From Butyrivibrio sp. (GTDB lineage: Bacteria; Bacillota; Clostridia; Lachnospirales; Lachnospiraceae): a stretch of 33,240 nt of DNA. Positions 14,944-24,047 of this stretch are shown here, piece after piece. The position numbers and the translations under genes were made by a program. The notes beneath the pieces are model-generated. The model was not told the origin of the DNA. It saw only the letters and a program-made list of their open reading frames with translations, and did no database searches. Positions within the stretch are counted from its first letter, which is position 1; every line of letters starts with the position of its first letter. The DNA lies in contig JAFPVA010000279.1 in assembly GCA_017413105.1 (NCBI GenBank), positions 1-33,240 of the forward strand, read 5' to 3'.

Positions 14944-17424
14944 ATGACATATTTCACCTGCTTTTTTCTTGATAATGAAAAAGACATTATCGTTGATCTT
15001 TACAAGGACCTGAACAGGCTTTACTATGTTCTTTCGACCCCGAACCATCACACGGGAAACCTTATAAAAAATCTGGCAAGGATATGTGAACTGCCGCTGT
15101 CAGAGGCAGATAACGGCATGCTTGTAATAAAGGGCGAAGTTCCCTGCTTTATCAATGCAAATAATGAAGAAATCTATCTCTTTTACCTTGGGAAAAGAAA
15201 AGTTGCCGATATCTACCCTGACGGGAGGGTGGAGAGAAAGGCTGCGATTCCGGCTATCTCCAAGACTCTCATGAGCCAGACCAAGGACTACAAGCTTGAT
15301 ATTGGAAAGACTATCTTCAAGACCTATATTCCCAAAAATCTTAAGTTCCGTTCGGACCTTCATACTCACATGAACGGCAATCTTCCGGCGGATGTGCTGA
15401 TCGCACTGGGAATTTGTCATCAGATAAGATACCCACTTTATTATGTAAAAAAACTGGACCTGAAGCTCACTGAAGAACAGTGGCTTAAGGTTTATGCCCA
15501 GAGGGAAAAGGTCGCAAGGCAGTTTATCAGTTCTGACCTTAAGGGCAAATACCTTGATAGAAAGATAAACGATAATACCTTTATTAATTTTGCGGACCTT
15601 ATACTTAACAATCTTGATAACGCAGAACTTAACATAGTTAAGATCCGCGGCTCTTTAGGCATCATAAAGGATGGACAGGCGGTTTTCACAAATCTTGAGA
15701 AAGTCTATATTTACCGCTATATCTTTGCCAAGGGAAAAGAGTCTGAGGAAAAGATACCGCTTTCCAATGTGATGCAGATACCGGATGAGGATGTGAGAAA
15801 CACACTTCTTTTGATGCTAAAGGACAGAGAAAATCCGGATTATCATGATAACACTATTTTCCAGGATAAGCTTCTATGGATTGCGAGATGCTATAAGAGG
15901 CAGGGCGTTGAATACGCTGAGATAAGCGATACGACTCTGGTAAAAAAATATGAATCCATCGAGATGCTTCGGCAGGTTCATGAGGTTATGCCGAAAATCT
16001 ACAGAGATACCGGTGTTATGATACGGTTCCTTGCGGCAATCAGAAGGATTCCGCTGACAATTATCAAGGATGCGGTTACTCCGGAGAACTATCTTGAGCA
16101 GAACCTTGAAGTTTTAAGGGCTACAGCCTTTGATCCTTACGTGGCAGGCGTTGATTTTGTAGGAGAAGAGATAAATGATATCAAGACCCTTGAGCCTGTA
16201 TTCAAGGAACTTGTGAAGTTTGCGGCCATTGACCCAAGCTTTGTTATCCGTGTCCATGCAGGAGAAAATGACAGCCAGAAGGATAATATTGCCCACAGCA
16301 TCATGTGCGTGAAAAACAATCTCCTTCCGGGACAGAAGATGCCAAGGATCCGCTTGGGACATGGTCTTTATACCTATTCCTTAAGTTCTAAGAAGGGAAG
16401 AGAGGTCTTAAAATCATTAAAGGAAAATAATGTGGTGCTGGAATTCCAGCTCACTAGCAACGTAAGGCTTAATAATCTTAATTCACTGGATAAGCACCCG
16501 ATTAAGCAGTACTTAAAGCATGGGATAAAATGCGTTCAGGGAACTGACGGGGCTGCTTTGTACGGCACAAATTCCATTGATGAGCAGCTTTCGCTGATGA
16601 CTCTTTTGGAGCTTTCTGACCAGGACATAAAACTTATGAAGGATACGGAAAGCTTTATAATAGAGGAAAGCCAGAGAGCGTATTCTGAAAAGAAATCATC
16701 CTTCAGTAAGCTCATTGGCGACAGGGATATGGAAGATGTGCTTTTGGAAAAGATGAAGGCTGTGAAGATTTCCAAAAAGATATCCGGTGCCCATAAGAAA
16801 TTTGATGCTAACGCCGAACTCAAGAACCAGATAGAAGAGATAACCTGGGACAGATTCCCGGTGGTACTTCTGGGAGGCAGCTTTAATACTGAGAACAGGG
16901 CAACCCGTGTTACAAAAGAAGGGACCGTACATATAGAAAAACTCATGGATTTCCTTGATCCGGAGGAAGTAAGCTTTGTGATAGGTCATAAGCTTTCCGG
17001 CTATGAGAAGTATCTTCTTGAGCATAATCGCAAGAAATTCAGGATCTATGCCATAGTTCCTTCGCTGGTTTCACAAAAGGAAATAGAAGCTCTGAAAAAA
17101 GCAGGCGTTTATATAAGGGTTTCTACTGAATCCGAAGGAATGGGAATTTACAAGAGCTTTAACTATGAGATATTTGAGAGAAGACCCTCACTGGTGGTGG
17201 CATTTGATGGAAACAGCGCTGCTGCGAATCTCATTCAGGAAGCAAGAAACGGAAAAGGAAAGGCGGGAATCTGTGTCTTTAGCCATTCCAGGACTTTGAG
17301 GCAAAAGGCTGCGTCACTTAAGGGATATGTTCATTTCTTTGACGAAAATAATGACCTTATAGAAATTCTCAAAGAATATCAAAAGGAACTCCCTGATAGT
17401 ATGAATGCTTCAAGTGTTCAGTGA
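14944..17424 (+). CDS. Adenosine deaminase-like protein with C-terminal SLOG/Rossmann-like domain
   Basis: The 826-residue protein has an N-terminal region of about 125 residues of unknown type, a metal-dependent deaminase TIM barrel (about 130-560) and a C-terminal Rossmann-like domain (about 636-815). Barrel motifs: H140-T-H142 (metal), HAGE (438-441, metal His and catalytic Glu), GHG (472-474), TSN (504-506) and TDG (534-536). Classical adenosine deaminase has TDD there, so the second Asp, which contacts the purine, is Gly; the substrate may differ. The C-terminal part has VLLGGSF, VIGHKLSG and PSLVVAFDGNS followed by a GKGKAGICVF strand, like DprA/LOG (SLOG) domains. It is far longer than the usual 330-350-residue enzyme. 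It lies 54 bp after the rluA-like gene and overlaps dinB tail to tail by 15 bp. Confidence 0.8.
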   Translation: MTYFTCFFLDNEKDIIVDLYKDLNRLYYVLSTPNHHTGNLIKNLARICELPLSEADNGMLVIKGEVPCFINANNEEIYLFYLGKRKVADIYPDGRVERKAAIPAISKTLMSQTKDYKLDIGKTIFKTYIPKNLKFRSDLHTHMNGNLPADVLIALGICHQIRYPLYYVKKLDLKLTEEQWLKVYAQREKVARQFISSDLKGKYLDRKINDNTFINFADLILNNLDNAELNIVKIRGSLGIIKDGQAVFTNLEKVYIYRYIFAKGKESEEKIPLSNVMQIPDEDVRNTLLLMLKDRENPDYHDNTIFQDKLLWIARCYKRQGVEYAEISDTTLVKKYESIEMLRQVHEVMPKIYRDTGVMIRFLAAIRRIPLTIIKDAVTPENYLEQNLEVLRATAFDPYVAGVDFVGEEINDIKTLEPVFKELVKFAAIDPSFVIRVHAGENDSQKDNIAHSIMCVKNNLLPGQKMPRIRLGHGLYTYSLSSKKGREVLKSLKENNVVLEFQLTSNVRLNNLNSLDKHPIKQYLKHGIKCVQGTDGAALYGTNSIDEQLSLMTLLELSDQDIKLMKDTESFIIEESQRAYSEKKSSFSKLIGDRDMEDVLLEKMKAVKISKKISGAHKKFDANAELKNQIEEITWDRFPVVLLGGSFNTENRATRVTKEGTVHIEKLMDFLDPEEVSFVIGHKLSGYEKYLLEHNRKKFRIYAIVPSLVSQKEIEALKKAGVYIRVSTESEGMGIYKSFNYEIFERRPSLVVAFDGNSAAANLIQEARNGKGKAGICVFSHSRTLRQKAASLKGYVHFFDENNDLIEILKEYQKELPDSMNASSVQ

Positions 17425-18708
17425 GCTCCCTTTGATTATAGTGTTTTTTCCAAAACGATTATCAAGTTCTTCAGTCATCTTATCCAGCTTCTTTTGCCGG
17501 TCATTATCTGCGGAAGGGGCTGGATTTATTATGTCATCGAATAGATTAAGCTGCTGGTAGGAACCATCGTCAAGCTTGGATACTCCGACGCCTACAAGTC
17601 TTATAACTTCTCCTTTTATGAACAGACCTTCATCTCCAAGGAGCAGCTTATCTGAAAGAAGCTTTGCGCTTTTAAAGATTTTGTTCTCGTCATCGATTGA
17701 ATTATCCAGCTGCATCTGGGCTGAGTGTCTTTTGAAATTTCCTGTTTTTACGGAAACAGTTACAGTGCGCCCAAAGACATGATCCTTTTTTAACCTCTTT
17801 GATACACTGGCAGAGAGGGACTTAAGTACAGGCACGATATCCTTATCATAGGAATCTGCATTAAGGTCTGACGATAGCGTTGTCTCATTGGAATAGCTCT
17901 TGGCATCTTCGTAGTGTCCGCTGACATTGGTGCTGCCATGACCGTTGGCGCTCTCATAGATGTATTTTCCGCCGTTATCCCCAAGAACGGATACAAGAAC
18001 CTTTGGGTCCTGCGTTGCAGCATCGCCGATGGTTCTGATACCCATGGATACAAGTTTTGCAGCAGTCTGTTTGCCGCAGCCATATAGATCTCCAATGGGA
18101 AGAGGCCACATTTTTTCCTTTATTTCCTCAGGGAAAAGAGTGTGCACTCTGTCAGGTTTGGTGAAGTCGCTGGCCATCTTTGCAAGAAGCTTGTTGCAGG
18201 AAATGCCGACATTTACTGTAAAACCAAGCTTATCCCTAACTTCGTTTTTTATAAGCTCAGCTATGTTCGTGGGATAGGGAAGCTCTTTTGTCTCAAAAGC
18301 TTTATAAAGACTGCGCATACCTGATACATCAAGATAAGCCTCATCAATTGAAACCTGTTCCAAAATAGGAGAGTATTTGCCGATTATCTCAATGAAAGCA
18401 CGAGAATATTCCCTGTAAGTCTGAAAATCACCTCTTACAAGGACAAGCTTTGGACATTTTTGGAGAGCCTTAACAACAGGCTCTCCGGTTACTATTCCAT
18501 ATTTTTTGGCTGGGATTGATTTGGCTGTGATGATGCCATGACGACTTTTTACATCGCCCCCGACTGCAGAAGGAATTGTCCGAAGGTCCACAGAACCCGG
18601 CTCTTCCTTAAGCTTTTTGACAGCAGACCAGGACAGGAATGCTGAGTTTACGTCAATATGAAAGATTATTGTTTTATATTTTTGATCAATATAATCGCCT
18701 GATATCAT
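17410..18708 (-). CDS. dinB: DNA polymerase IV (Y-family translesion polymerase)
   Basis: The 432-residue protein has the Y-family motifs HIDVNSAFLSW (Asp19, metal) and SIDEAYLDVS (Asp122, Glu123), the YGIVTGEP finger region, helix-hairpin-helix segments and a C-terminal sliding-clamp motif QQLNLFDD near residue 385. It copies damaged DNA with low fidelity. Its start lies 8 bp after the stop of the CPBP gene without a clear ribosome binding site, so translation is probably coupled. Its 3' end overlaps the deaminase-like gene by 15 bp on the opposite strand. Confidence 0.93.
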   Translation of the reverse strand: MISGDYIDQKYKTIIFHIDVNSAFLSWSAVKKLKEEPGSVDLRTIPSAVGGDVKSRHGIITAKSIPAKKYGIVTGEPVVKALQKCPKLVLVRGDFQTYREYSRAFIEIIGKYSPILEQVSIDEAYLDVSGMRSLYKAFETKELPYPTNIAELIKNEVRDKLGFTVNVGISCNKLLAKMASDFTKPDRVHTLFPEEIKEKMWPLPIGDLYGCGKQTAAKLVSMGIRTIGDAATQDPKVLVSVLGDNGGKYIYESANGHGSTNVSGHYEDAKSYSNETTLSSDLNADSYDKDIVPVLKSLSASVSKRLKKDHVFGRTVTVSVKTGNFKRHSAQMQLDNSIDDENKIFKSAKLLSDKLLLGDEGLFIKGEVIRLVGVGVSKLDDGSYQQLNLFDDIINPAPSADNDRQKKLDKMTEELDNRFGKNTIIKGSSLNT

Positions 18709-18716
18709 AGATAAGT

Positions 18717-19688
18717 TTATTCGTTAGTACTTTCTGCAGTGTTTTCCGGAAGAGCCTCAGCGTTGATAGCCGGTAGATTCCATGGATCATAGTCTCTTTC
18801 TTTATTTTTTCTGTAGATCAAATAAACAACCAAAGCGCCTATTGCCAGAACTGCTACAGAAAAATAAGTGCCTTCCACACCAAAACCAACATTGTAGAAA
18901 AGGCTGTCCCTTGCAGAAGCGGCGTCCAGCTTGAAAATTGAAAAAGGAGTTACATTGCCGCTGTTAGGAAGACCAAGGATGATGTTCTGAGTATAGTTCC
19001 AGGCAGTATGTACACCAAAAGCACACCAGATACTATCCATGTAATATACCATGAATGCAAAGAATACTCCTGTAACAATAATATCAACGATAGCAAGGGC
19101 GGTCACACCCTTGTTGAATATATGGAGGATACCAAAGAATGCAGAACTTACAATAATCGCAACCGCTGGGTGCCTGAAGGTTCTGCGAAGTCTCTGATAT
19201 AAAAAGCCGCGGCATAAAAGTTCTTCAGCGGAAGACTGAACAAATACCGCAATAAGAAGAACCAGAAGTTTTACGGGATGAAAACTGTCATAATAGATAT
19301 GGATATCCTTGTGGATAAGGGCAGAAGAAGCACATAGCATATTTGTACCAAATCCTATGAGAAGACCAAGGAGCAGCATTTTTATGTTGTTTCCCCTTGG
19401 CTTTGTCCATAATACGGAAAGGATGGGCCTGCTTTTTTTTGAAATGCGGCACCATAGAAGAACGACAATCCATATACCGATGAATGAGGCGTACATAAAG
19501 AATATTGAGAAAAATCCGGTTTCATCACTGATTATTAAGGATCTCATTGGGAGAATTAATCCAAGCCGACCTACAATCTCTCCTAATGTAATAAGAATAT
19601 AGCTTGAAATAATTAGAACTATACAAAGATCAAAGAAGTTTATCTTTTTGTTATAGATTTTTCCCAAAACACTTTTGATTTTTTCCAT
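18717..19688 (-). CDS. CPBP family intramembrane glutamic endopeptidase
   Basis: The 323-residue protein has about eight membrane segments and the CPBP/Abi motifs EELLCR (E155, E156, R160), FGILHIF (H189) and FGVHTAWN (H227). Family members are membrane-embedded proteases of the Rce1 type; some process peptides or give bacteriocin self-immunity, but the target here is unknown. The hydrophilic C-terminal tail is rich in Asn and Glu. The ATG follows AAGGAGGTAATT, the best ribosome binding site in this region. The upstream region is occupied by a family A element. Confidence 0.9.
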   Translation of the reverse strand: MEKIKSVLGKIYNKKINFFDLCIVLIISSYILITLGEIVGRLGLILPMRSLIISDETGFFSIFFMYASFIGIWIVVLLWCRISKKSRPILSVLWTKPRGNNIKMLLLGLLIGFGTNMLCASSALIHKDIHIYYDSFHPVKLLVLLIAVFVQSSAEELLCRGFLYQRLRRTFRHPAVAIIVSSAFFGILHIFNKGVTALAIVDIIVTGVFFAFMVYYMDSIWCAFGVHTAWNYTQNIILGLPNSGNVTPFSIFKLDAASARDSLFYNVGFGVEGTYFSVAVLAIGALVVYLIYRKNKERDYDPWNLPAINAEALPENTAESTNE

Positions 19689-19738
19689 AATTACCTCCTT
19701 GGAATATATGTTTCTATGATGCTCTGATTTGTGTTGTC

Positions 19739-19883
19739 GTTACTGTTCACTCGCATGCAGCTCGCTCCAGTAACGAATTCGCGCATTCATTCCAATTCGA
19801 CTTCGTCGAAGGAATGCGCTCACTCCTGAATCACTTTCTCACGAAATGCGCAGCAGAGTGCGCATTTCTGTCTGAACAGTAAC
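19739..19883 (-). mobile_element. Family A element, copy 3, between divergent genes
   Basis: This 145-bp copy has perfect 11-bp ends GTTACTGTTCA/TGAACAGTAAC and very high identity to copies 1 and 2, in the same orientation as copy 2. The flanking 8-mers GTGTTGTC and GAGGTGCT do not match, so the target duplication has decayed or rearranged. It fills most of the space between the CPBP gene and the sortase gene and could influence both promoters. Confidence 0.9.
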
Positions 19884-19941
19884 GAGGTGCTTCTTTTATT
19901 ATATGATAGTTTTTGCCCTAATGGGGAAAAAATGCTGTTTG

Positions 19942-19950
19942 TGGTAAAAT
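19942..19950 (+). promoter_or_regulatory. Extended -10 element for the sortase gene
   Basis: TGGTAAAAT is an extended -10 element 46 bp before the sortase ATG. No clear -35 hexamer is present. Confidence 0.4.
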
Positions 19951-19995
19951 GTATTTGAAGACGAAATTTTATTAACTTTTCCGTTGGGAGCTGTA

Positions 19996-20781
19996 ATGAA
20001 AAAGACTATATTTAACATTCTTAGAATACTTGTGATAATTGCCTGCGTGGGAGTGATTTTCTACGAGGCTTTTCATATTTATCTGGACAGGAAGGAATAT
20101 TCTGTTGCTGATAACGAATATGATTCCATAAGAAATGAAATGGTCATTTGGCCTGAAAGTGAGGATGAGAGCTCAGTAATCGATTATCCTCTTTTACAGA
20201 TCGATTTTGAAGGGCTGCTTAAGACAAATCCTGATTTTGTAGCCTGGATCTATTTTCCCTGTCTGGATATTAGTTATCCTGTTGTACGGGAAAATGAGGT
20301 AGATCAGTATCTGTATCTTACCTTTGATGGCACAGAAAATAGGGCGGGAAGCATTTTTGAAGACGTTTTGAGTGACCCGGAGTTTAAAGGTATGCATGAT
20401 ATCGTATTCGGGCACAACATGAGAGACGGCTCAATGTTTGGCAAGCTGAAAAAGCTTTATCAGAGTAAGGAAGATCTTTTGGCAGATAATCCTTATGTCT
20501 ATATCTATACGAAGGATTATGTTTTCAGATACAGAGTATTTGGTTACTATATTACGAATGTTGGCAGCGAAGCCTACAAGGTAGTTCAGACCGATGAGTC
20601 TTACGATGATTTTCTCACTTATATAAAATATAATTCGGCTTATCCAAGACCTTCGGATGCTGACTTTTCAGAAAGGCCATCCCTCCTTACTTTATCAACT
20701 TGTTCCGGGGTATCGGGAAGTGGTAAAAGATTTGTCGTTCACACATACAAAACCGATGCTTGGAAAATAGTTTCAGACTAA
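19996..20781 (+). CDS. srtB: Class B sortase
   Basis: The 261-residue protein has an N-terminal membrane anchor (about 7-28) and an extracellular sortase fold with catalytic His140 (VFGHNM), Cys236 (LSTCSG) and Arg245 (GKRFVVH). The spacing and the SYPVV and YLYLTFDG segments fit class B enzymes. It would attach proteins with a sorting signal to peptidoglycan or assemble surface structures. The ATG follows GGGAG; a TTG 12 bp upstream is less likely. No protein with an obvious LPxTG-like sorting signal is encoded nearby; the next gene product is a lipoprotein. Confidence 0.93.
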   Translation: MKKTIFNILRILVIIACVGVIFYEAFHIYLDRKEYSVADNEYDSIRNEMVIWPESEDESSVIDYPLLQIDFEGLLKTNPDFVAWIYFPCLDISYPVVRENEVDQYLYLTFDGTENRAGSIFEDVLSDPEFKGMHDIVFGHNMRDGSMFGKLKKLYQSKEDLLADNPYVYIYTKDYVFRYRVFGYYITNVGSEAYKVVQTDESYDDFLTYIKYNSAYPRPSDADFSERPSLLTLSTCSGVSGSGKRFVVHTYKTDAWKIVSD

Positions 20782-20935
20782 AAAAATATAATGAAATAAT
20801 TAAGTAAAATTTATAAAAAAATTATTATTTAACGGGTTGAACCTTCCAAAATCATAATGTAACATTAAAGTAGATAAACGGGGGAGTACGTAATTTCGTT
20901 TATTGGTTTATCTTATAATATTAGGAGAGAAAGCT

Positions 20936-21496
20936 ATGAAAAAGTTCAAGAAAGTGGTTGCGGTTGCTTTAGCGGCTTGCCTTACTTTCACTTTTATCGC
21001 TTGCGGATCTACTGAGAGCGCATCTGTAATTGATGATCAGGCTGCTGTCAGAGGTCTTGACGTCGGAGTGGGAGAGTATTGGATTGACGATGGAGCGATT
21101 GCACTGGCAGCGTCAGCTGCATCAAGTCAGGCGGCTTTAGATGCCTGCACAGCAGTGTTTAACCTTATCAATCAGCAAAGAGTAGCAAGTGGTCTTGCTG
21201 CGTATGTATGGAGCGATGCTCTTAAAAATGCAGCGCAGGTTCGTGCGCTTGAGATAACAGATAAGTTTTCTCACACAAGACCAAATGGTACAGATTTCTG
21301 GACAGTTGACAGTAATGTACAGTATGGTGAGAATCTTGCCAAGTTATATCAGTCAGCTGACAGTGTTTACACAGCATGGATGAATTCACCTACCCATGCA
21401 GCTAATATCATGGATGCCGGATACAAGACAATAGGTATTGCTATTGCACAGACAGATGATGGCAGCTGGTATTGGGCTCAGGAGTTTGGATATTAA
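20936..21496 (+). CDS. CAP/SCP-domain lipoprotein
   Basis: The 186-residue product has a lipoprotein signal peptide with lipobox FIAC at Cys23, a short Ala/Ser-rich linker and a CAP (SCP/PR1-like) domain marked by LINQQRVASGL, FSHTRPNG, YGENLA and MNSPTHAANIM. It would be lipid-anchored on the outer face of the membrane. CAP domains occur in many secreted bacterial proteins; the activity is not settled. The ATG follows AGGAGAGAAAGCT. The 155-bp AT-rich gap before it shows no clear promoter; a TATAAT at 20914-20919 is too close to the start to be used simply. A terminator follows. Confidence 0.9.
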   Translation: MKKFKKVVAVALAACLTFTFIACGSTESASVIDDQAAVRGLDVGVGEYWIDDGAIALAASAASSQAALDACTAVFNLINQQRVASGLAAYVWSDALKNAAQVRALEITDKFSHTRPNGTDFWTVDSNVQYGENLAKLYQSADSVYTAWMNSPTHAANIMDAGYKTIGIAIAQTDDGSWYWAQEFGY

Positions 21497-21513
21497 AGCA
21501 AAGACGACAAGCT

Positions 21514-21546
21514 AAAAGGACGGTTCTTATTGAATCGTCCTTTTTT
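21514..21546 (+). terminator. Terminator after the CAP-domain gene
   Basis: AAAAGGACGGTTC pairs with GAATCGTCC and leads into six T residues. On the other strand the stem ends in four T, so it may also end transcription from the convergent minus-strand gene. Its GGACGGTTCTT matches part of the palindrome at 29580. Confidence 0.82.
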
Positions 21547-21590
21547 CGTGGGCTTAATGATCAATCAGGCGCCGCCGGCTTGAATGTTTT

Positions 21591-21611
21591 TCTCTGGCTA
21601 AGGACCAGAGA
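21591..21611. repeat. Short perfect hairpin between convergent genes
   Basis: TCTCTGG and CCAGAGA are perfect arms around a 7-base loop, followed on the plus strand by GACAGCTCTTTTT. It may be a second terminator, but the T run lies seven bases away from the stem. Confidence 0.35.
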
Positions 21612-21632
21612 GACAGCTCTTTTTGACTGATA

Positions 21633-23906
21633 TTACATTCCGGCTTCAGTTAATGCTCTCTGAAATCCTGCAAGGGGAATCATGCTCTGGGCAAAGCCCT
21701 TGCTGCTGACGGTTCCTACAATAACTGAGTTCTCGGCCTTTTTCTTGGCAGAAGTGTAGGAGGGAGCATCCGATGTATTGTTCTTAAAAGTTTCAATACC
21801 GTATTCAAGGTATTTTGAATCTCCCGAAAGATCATAGGCGATTGTCAGAGCTTCTAATAAAAGAGGATTGTTTCCAAGTCTGCTCAGAGAAGGAAGCTCT
21901 TTGTAGTAGAAGAGGCCAAGGCTTTCCACATAACAGTTTTCTATCATGTCATCCACAGCCCTTAAGATGAGACCTTTTAATTCTTCATCAGGAAACTGTT
22001 TATAGTAGCGGGCAAGGGAACCTACGGCGATAGAAATCATAAATGGGACCCTTATAATGGTATTGTCCGTGTAAGGAGAAAACCAGTGCCCGTATTGTTT
22101 CTCCCATGTCTTGAAATCATCAAGGATTTTTTCACACTTTGAAAGCCATGTTTTATCTGAAGTCTCAATGTAGAGAGCGGTAAGAGTTCTAAGGGCCCAG
22201 CCTGTTTCTCTGGCACTGGATTCACCTGCCTTTGCATACATTGGCAGATCAAGGAGTTTTTTTACGTTTTCTCCGATACCTATTGCAGTTTCAAGACCTC
22301 TTACATCCCCTGTAAAATGATAATAATCCAAAAGCCCCTCAACCCATTCGTGGGAGCAGACCATCACTCCGTCAATCACATGACCTTTTGTGTGTTCCCA
22401 CTGTCCGCCGATATATAGCGGATCTTTGTGATAATGACATACGTCCACATCCATCCAATGACTTGCTGAGGCTATGTTGTAGTCCAAAAATCTTCTTATC
22501 CCGGTCCTTGCATAGAGCAGCGCACAGGCATGGGGATAATCATATTCGTTGTTACTCCATATAAGCTTTCCACCGCCCCTGCCCTGAGCTGTATAGTTGG
22601 AGTCATAGGAATCTCCAAAGTTAAGCATTCCATAGCATCTGCAGTGGTTGTCAGCTTTGGCGATGAGGCAGCGCTCAAATTTAGGCTCATTTTTTGATGG
22701 GAAAATATTGGGCCATACACCGGATTCCTTTTGTACATCGGGAAGAACGTAAGGCCTATAGGGCATCTGATAGACGATACTTCTGTCATTCAGACTGCTG
22801 ATTTCTTCTTCTTTTGAATGGAAATGAAGAAGAAATTTCTGTTCCCTCGACATTCCGCTTTCCAAAATGACTTTTTCAACATCCTCAGGAACCAGGAAAA
22901 GAGTCAGTCCGTCAGCATCAGCCATTGCAGCCTTGGGATAGTTCTGCTGTGCCTGATAAATTGTTGCGCATACTCCGCCGTCATTATCAGTAAAGTCTGC
23001 GAATAAAGTGCCATAGAAAGTTTCTGCAAAATGCTCGTTGGATTCTTTCATTAGAAAATCAGAATCAATGACTTTTTCAACTTTTTCTCCATTTTCTCCT
23101 GTTACATAATCTGTCTTGTAATTGGAAGAAGCGGCGATAGTCCGGACTTTACCCTCTGAATTTCTTTTTACCTGAAATCTAAGGGATTCTATATCAAAAG
23201 GATTATCTGTGTCGTTGATTATCCTGTAGGAAACTTCGGTATAGGATTTTCCTGCAAATGCCGTTAGCTTTAACTCGAAGCTGAGGGTTTCTTTGGTAAT
23301 GTTATTTATATGCGTTCCCTGTGTTTTTAGGATTGCGCATACAGGGCCGTCTTCAACGACCTTCCAGTCACCTGTTTTTAGTGAATAGGCATTAGCATCA
23401 CCGGATTTTTTCAGGATAGGACCGGATAGCTGTTTTCCAGGAAAAGTTCTGTCATCTGCTGTAATAAGATCAAACACTTCTTCGGAATTACTTTTTAAAG
23501 TATAGGAGAATAATGTATCGCTTACATCGTCAACAGTAGATACTTCGATTCCATCAGAAGTCTCTTTTACCCTGACTGGATTAAAACGCCTGAAATCAGT
23601 ATCTTCCAAGGAGCAGCTTTCCGGTTCTTCACCAGCTGCAGGGAGATTACAGGTAAAAGAGCATTTCTCATTGGCCGGGATATCTGCAAGAAAGCGGATA
23701 AAGATAAATCGAACCGAGCCATCCCCATAGCGGGAGGTGACTTTTATCTGAGTGGGAAGCAGTGCATTTTCAGCTGGATCCATAAGACTTATATTTTCAG
23801 TGTCGAAAATAAGTCCCTTTTTCAGCGGGAAGCCTATGTAGCAGGGCTCTAAGATGCGGTCGTAGCGGTATAGTTTGTCGATAAAGATTTCAATCTGCTT
23901 ACTCAT
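21633..23906 (-). CDS. PcRGLX/YetA-like family protein (putative exo-rhamnogalacturonan lyase relative)
   Basis: The 757-residue protein begins with a RIFT-barrel-like domain (PCYIGFPLKKGLIF, then YGDGSVRFIFIRF and ADIPANEKCSF), a pattern I recognise from PcRGLX/YetA proteins. A middle beta-rich region follows, then a C-terminal alpha/alpha-toroid-like part (about 430-750) with many aromatic residues and histidines (ASHWMDVDVCHYH, GGQWEHTKGH, CSHEWVEGLLDYY). The family includes exolytic rhamnogalacturonan lyases of PL26. There is no signal peptide, so a cytoplasmic enzyme acting on imported pectin oligosaccharides is likely. Glycoside or heparinase-like activity on another sugar is an alternative. 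The ATG follows GGGAG. No transporter or other sugar gene is next to it. Confidence 0.65.
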   Translation of the reverse strand: MSKQIEIFIDKLYRYDRILEPCYIGFPLKKGLIFDTENISLMDPAENALLPTQIKVTSRYGDGSVRFIFIRFLADIPANEKCSFTCNLPAAGEEPESCSLEDTDFRRFNPVRVKETSDGIEVSTVDDVSDTLFSYTLKSNSEEVFDLITADDRTFPGKQLSGPILKKSGDANAYSLKTGDWKVVEDGPVCAILKTQGTHINNITKETLSFELKLTAFAGKSYTEVSYRIINDTDNPFDIESLRFQVKRNSEGKVRTIAASSNYKTDYVTGENGEKVEKVIDSDFLMKESNEHFAETFYGTLFADFTDNDGGVCATIYQAQQNYPKAAMADADGLTLFLVPEDVEKVILESGMSREQKFLLHFHSKEEEISSLNDRSIVYQMPYRPYVLPDVQKESGVWPNIFPSKNEPKFERCLIAKADNHCRCYGMLNFGDSYDSNYTAQGRGGGKLIWSNNEYDYPHACALLYARTGIRRFLDYNIASASHWMDVDVCHYHKDPLYIGGQWEHTKGHVIDGVMVCSHEWVEGLLDYYHFTGDVRGLETAIGIGENVKKLLDLPMYAKAGESSARETGWALRTLTALYIETSDKTWLSKCEKILDDFKTWEKQYGHWFSPYTDNTIIRVPFMISIAVGSLARYYKQFPDEELKGLILRAVDDMIENCYVESLGLFYYKELPSLSRLGNNPLLLEALTIAYDLSGDSKYLEYGIETFKNNTSDAPSYTSAKKKAENSVIVGTVSSKGFAQSMIPLAGFQRALTEAGM

Positions 23907-24011
23907 TTTATTCTCCCGTGTCTATATGGTCTGTGTATTACATTGTAAAATCATTATAATAGGAAAGTGTTACTATTTCATTACCGGAATTAACGACATA
24001 CGACTTAGCAG

Positions 24012-24047
24012 TAAAAAATGTTACTGTTCAGACAGTAACTAAAAAAT
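24012..24047. mobile_element. Family A scar: 20-bp internally deleted element with target duplication
   Basis: GTTACTGTTCAGACAGTAAC (24020-24039) consists of the first 16 bases of family A joined to its last four. Both ends of the full element contain ACAG or CAG next to the junction, which suggests deletion through a short direct repeat. Perfect 8-bp copies of TAAAAAAT flank it on both sides (24012-24019 and 24040-24047), as expected of a former full-length insertion. Confidence 0.8.

Noticed and set aside
14944-17424. RdrB-type deaminase of a RADAR defence system
   Set aside because: Size is similar, but no RdrA-like ATPase is adjacent; the neighbours are rluA-like and dinB genes.
20782-20935. 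Possible c-di-GMP or other riboswitch before the CAP-domain gene
   Set aside because: The AT-rich stretch has a short GC-rich patch (ACGGGGGAGTACG) but I could not build the conserved helices of a known riboswitch class.
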